A stretch of 64,000 nucleotides of DNA, from assembly GCA_025936825.1 (NCBI GenBank), contig JAICSO010000003.1, positions 248,001 to 312,000 of the forward strand, read 5' to 3'. The translations under genes were made by a program, and so were the position numbers. The stretch's first letter is position 1. Every line of letters begins with the position of its first letter. The stretch is from Terriglobales bacterium. Its GTDB lineage: Bacteria > Acidobacteriota > Terriglobia > Terriglobales > Acidobacteriaceae. This document shows positions 61,768-64,000 of this stretch, in pieces. Below the pieces are notes generated by a model, which was not told the DNA's origin, did not search any database, and was given only the letters and a program-made list of their open reading frames with translations.

Positions 61768-61944
61768 CTCTCCTCCAACGCGAAGCGCGCTGAAAAGAAC
61801 CTAGCACGGACACTAAGCCCTGCCGATTGGCTTGGCTGGTGCCCAGCGCCCGGATACGCGGTTGAGCCACACCGCACCCGCGTGATAGCCTTTTCCGTTT
61901 GCTGTTCGGCGGCCCAGCCTCCGCCGACTGATTGAGGTTCGTTC

Positions 61945-63078
61945 TTGTCTCCTGTCGAAACCACGCCCGCCGTCCGCAAAACCGCGCTTAACGTTGCCCA
62001 TCGCCAACTCGGCGCCAAGATGGTCGACTTCAACGGCTGGGACATGCCGGTCGAGTACTCCGGCATCATCGCCGAGCACGTGGCGGTTCGCACCGGCGTC
62101 GGCATCTTCGACGTCAGTCACATGGGCGACATCCGCGTCGCGGGTCCTCAAGCACTTGCGGCTATCCAGCACATCTCCATAAACGACGCCTCGCGGCTCG
62201 CGATGGGGCAGGCGCAATACTCGGCGATGCTCTACCCGCAAGGGACCTTCGTGGATGACATCATCGTCCATCGCCTCGGCGAGCATGAATACCTGATCGT
62301 CATCAATGCCGGCACCCGCGAAAAGGATTTCAAGTGGGTCCGCGACAATATGCGCCAATTCGATTGCGTGGTTGAGAACCTATCCGACGACTTCACCCAG
62401 ATCGCGATCCAGGGACCGCGTGGCGTTGACGTTGTGCAGAAGCTTACCGACGCGGATCTTGCAGCCGTCAAGTTCTACTGGGTTACCCGCGGCACGATCT
62501 GCGGATTGAAGGACATTCTGATCGCCCGCACCGGTTACACAGGCGAGGATGGCTTTGAAATCTACATCCCCAGTGATGAAGCAACCAGCGCGCGCGTATG
62601 GAATGAGGTACTCGAAGCCGGCAAGGAATTTGGTGTCCTGCCCTGCGGCCTGGGTGCGCGTAACACGCTCCGGCTTGAGTCCAAGCTGCCGCTCTACGGA
62701 CATGAAATTTCCGATACGATCAATGTGTGGGAAGCCGGTCTCGACCGTTTCTGCAAGATGGAGAAGCCGGACTTCATCGGCCACGAGGCGCTGAAGAACG
62801 ACAAGGCTGCAGGTCTGAAACGAATGCTGGTTGGCTTGGAAATGGTCGACCGCGGAATCGCCCGCGACGGTTATCGCATCTTGAATAGTTCCGGCGAGCA
62901 AGTTGGATATGTGACCAGCGGCTCCTACGCGCCATTTCTGAAGAAGAACATTGCTCTGGCATATGTCCCGCCCGAGCTAGCGGCAGTCGGAACTGAGGTT
63001 CTGGTCGAGATTCGCAACCAGGGTGTGAAGGCGCGCGTCGTGCCCACGCCGTTCTATAAGAGACCGAAGAAGTCTTAA
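61945..63078 (+). CDS. gcvT: Aminomethyltransferase of the glycine cleavage system
   Basis: 377 residues. 'GWDMPVEYSGIIAEHVAVR' and 'GIFDVSHMGDIRVAG' are diagnostic, with the tetrahydrofolate-binding 'TGYTGEDGFEIYIP'. It transfers the aminomethyl carbon to tetrahydrofolate and releases ammonia. Start TTG 61945 with GAGG 7 bases upstream. It opens the gcvT-gcvH-gcvPA cluster. I saw no glycine riboswitch in the 177 bases before it. Confidence 0.94.
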   Translation: MSPVETTPAVRKTALNVAHRQLGAKMVDFNGWDMPVEYSGIIAEHVAVRTGVGIFDVSHMGDIRVAGPQALAAIQHISINDASRLAMGQAQYSAMLYPQGTFVDDIIVHRLGEHEYLIVINAGTREKDFKWVRDNMRQFDCVVENLSDDFTQIAIQGPRGVDVVQKLTDADLAAVKFYWVTRGTICGLKDILIARTGYTGEDGFEIYIPSDEATSARVWNEVLEAGKEFGVLPCGLGARNTLRLESKLPLYGHEISDTINVWEAGLDRFCKMEKPDFIGHEALKNDKAAGLKRMLVGLEMVDRGIARDGYRILNSSGEQVGYVTSGSYAPFLKKNIALAYVPPELAAVGTEVLVEIRNQGVKARVVPTPFYKRPKKS

Positions 63079-63152
63079 CCACGAAGGTCACGAAGGAACA
63101 CGAAGGTTTGGTTTTGCTAAAAGCTAAAGGCTAAGAGCCAGGAGCTGGTTTT
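63079..63152. repeat. Partial CACGAAGG repeat and GCTAAAA heptamer units
   Basis: 63082-63108 carries the half-arm 'ACCACGAAGGTCACGAAGG' of the CACAAAGG family; 63117-63150 has degenerate 7-base units (GCTAAAA, GCTAAAG, GCTAAGA, GCCAGGA). It lies between gcvT and gcvH. Confidence 0.75.
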
Positions 63153-63153
63153 C

Positions 63154-63543
63154 ATGAGCTATCCCGCGGACTTTAAGTACACCAAAGAACACGAATGGAT
63201 CAAACCTGACGGCGGCACCGCTACCATAGGTATCACGACCTACGCCCAGGACTCGTTAGGCGACATCGTCTTCGTCGAACTGCCCAAGCCCGGCACGGAA
63301 CTGTCGGCAGGCAAGACCTTTGGCTCGGTCGAATCCGTGAAGGCCGTCTCCGATCTCTACGCTCCGGCATCCGGTACCGTGACCGAGGTGAACGCCGACC
63401 TGAATACGCATCCGGAAAAGATCAATAAAGACGCCCACGGCTCCTGGATGGTGAAGATCAAATTGAAAGATGCCGGAGAGCTGAATTCGCTCCTCTCGGC
63501 CGCAGATTACGAGAAGTTCGTTGCCGAGGAGGGCGGACACTAA
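63154..63543 (+). CDS. gcvH: Glycine cleavage system H protein
   Basis: 129 residues, usual length. The lipoyl-lysine is in 'GSVESVKAVSDLYAPASG' (Lys of 'ESVKA'). The lipoyl arm carries the aminomethyl group between the P, T and L proteins. Follows gcvT with a repeat-containing gap of 75 bases. Confidence 0.95.
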   Translation: MSYPADFKYTKEHEWIKPDGGTATIGITTYAQDSLGDIVFVELPKPGTELSAGKTFGSVESVKAVSDLYAPASGTVTEVNADLNTHPEKINKDAHGSWMVKIKLKDAGELNSLLSAADYEKFVAEEGGH

Positions 63544-63548
63544 ACCAG

Positions 63549-63640
63549 CCTTTAGCTGTTAGCTCTTAGCCTTTAGCCAAAGCCACTTGAACTTCCACGA
63601 AAAAGCTAAAAGCTAACGGCTAAAAGCTAATAGCTAACTT
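63549..63640. repeat. Inverted heptamer repeat (TTAGCNN / AAAGCTA arms)
   Basis: Left arm with four units of the form TTAGCNN (63551-63579), spacer of about 23 bases, right arm with five units such as AAAGCTA (63602-63637), complementary to the left. It ends three bases before the gcvPA ATG, so transcripts of the gene could carry a hairpin near the ribosome site. Confidence 0.85.
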
Positions 63641-64000
63641 ATGCGTTATCTTCCTAAATCTCCTGCTGACCGCGAAGCCATGCTCAAGACGATTGGCGCG
63701 CGGTCGATTGATGACTTATTTGCGCCGATCCCGCCCGAGTACCGCCTCAATCGCGACCTCAAGATCCCGCGCCAGATGGCCGAGTCCGAGATCGTCGATT
63801 GGTTTCGCGAGCGCTCGCGCGAAAATGGCGACGGCTACGCAACCTTCCTTGGTGCCGGCGCTTATTACCACTACCGCCCTGTCATCATTGATTCGCTGAT
63901 TTCGCGCGGCGAGTTTCTCACCGCCTACACGCCGTACCAGGCCGAAATCTCGCAAGGCACGCTGCAATCGATCTTCGAATTTCAGACGATGATCTCGGAA
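63641..64000 (+). CDS. gcvPA: Glycine dehydrogenase (decarboxylating) subunit 1, partial
   Basis: 120 codons to the window end. '[20 protein letters not shown]' and '[20 protein letters not shown]' and '[20 protein letters not shown]' mark the N-terminal half of P protein as the split subunit type. The ATG follows the right arm of the heptamer repeat by three bases, with no clear Shine-Dalgarno. The rest of the gene and subunit 2 lie beyond 64000. Confidence 0.93.
   Translation, partial: MRYLPKSPADREAMLKTIGARSIDDLFAPIPPEYRLNRDLKIPRQMAESEIVDWFRERSRENGDGYATFLGAGAYYHYRPVIIDSLISRGEFLTAYTPYQAEISQGTLQSIFEFQTMISE

Noticed and set aside
61768-61944. Glycine riboswitch before gcvT
   Set aside because: The expected paired aptamer motifs with conserved GGA and purine-rich loops were not found by eye.

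Overview
The window (about 64 kb, moderately high GC) is a piece of bacterial chromosome, most likely from an Acidobacteriota member of the Koribacter/Terriglobia type. This is inferred from gene content: an acidobacterial-type VWFA-related protein, a fused homocysteine methyltransferase/methylenetetrahydrofolate reductase, many secreted peptidases and beta-propeller proteins, lipid A synthesis (lpxB) and intergenic DNA full of short repeats. No rRNA, tRNA, phage or insertion sequence was recognised. One structural RNA is present, the signal recognition particle RNA, on the minus strand near 55.0 kb.

Layout. 0-7 kb: tail of a probable serine hydrolase, a degenerate response regulator with a clear terminator, xseB, the MetH/MetF fusion, a beta-propeller lipoprotein and a penicillin acylase-family hydrolase. 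7-13 kb: small membrane proteins, a DHH phosphoesterase, a Tat-exported metallophosphoesterase, a TauE/DUF1634 pair, a possible PD-(D/E)XK protein and a subclass B3-like metallo-beta-lactamase. 13-17 kb: the dnaX-ybaB-recR operon and a STAS protein followed by an alkyltransferase-like repair protein. 17-24 kb: DinB, AhpD-like, XdhC, an alcohol dehydrogenase-like reductase, cstA with its small partner gene, and a MerR regulator. 24-31 kb: an S9 peptidase, hutH, a thioesterase/enoyl-CoA hydratase pair and cinA. 31-34 kb: a decaying minus-strand patch holding a frameshifted STAS gene and a SnoaL-like gene with an in-frame stop. 34-44 kb: PAS protein, NHL propeller, pgpA/yacG, an RsbR-type protein, tandem UspA, EamA transporter, a peptidase M1 homologue without its metal-site residues, and lpxB. 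44-52 kb: GH3 glucosidase, VWFA protein, ABC exporter, fabH. 52-64 kb: a substrate-binding protein without signal peptide, an FAD monooxygenase, SRP RNA, a TetR operon with twin operators, a TgpA-like transglutaminase, a serine hydrolase, a barrel protein, and the start of the glycine cleavage system (gcvT-gcvH-gcvPA).

The most unusual content is not a gene cluster but the repeats. Many intergenic gaps carry short tandem units of 7 or 8 bases, often arranged as two inverted arms around a 15-60 base spacer, with a different unit at each site. Other longer palindromic repeats (three families) are dispersed, and some lie inside reading frames: they appear to add extra in-frame peptides to the S9 peptidase, HutH and probably LpxB, and a new C-terminus to XdhC. 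All statements about families come from reading the translations by eye; no search was run.
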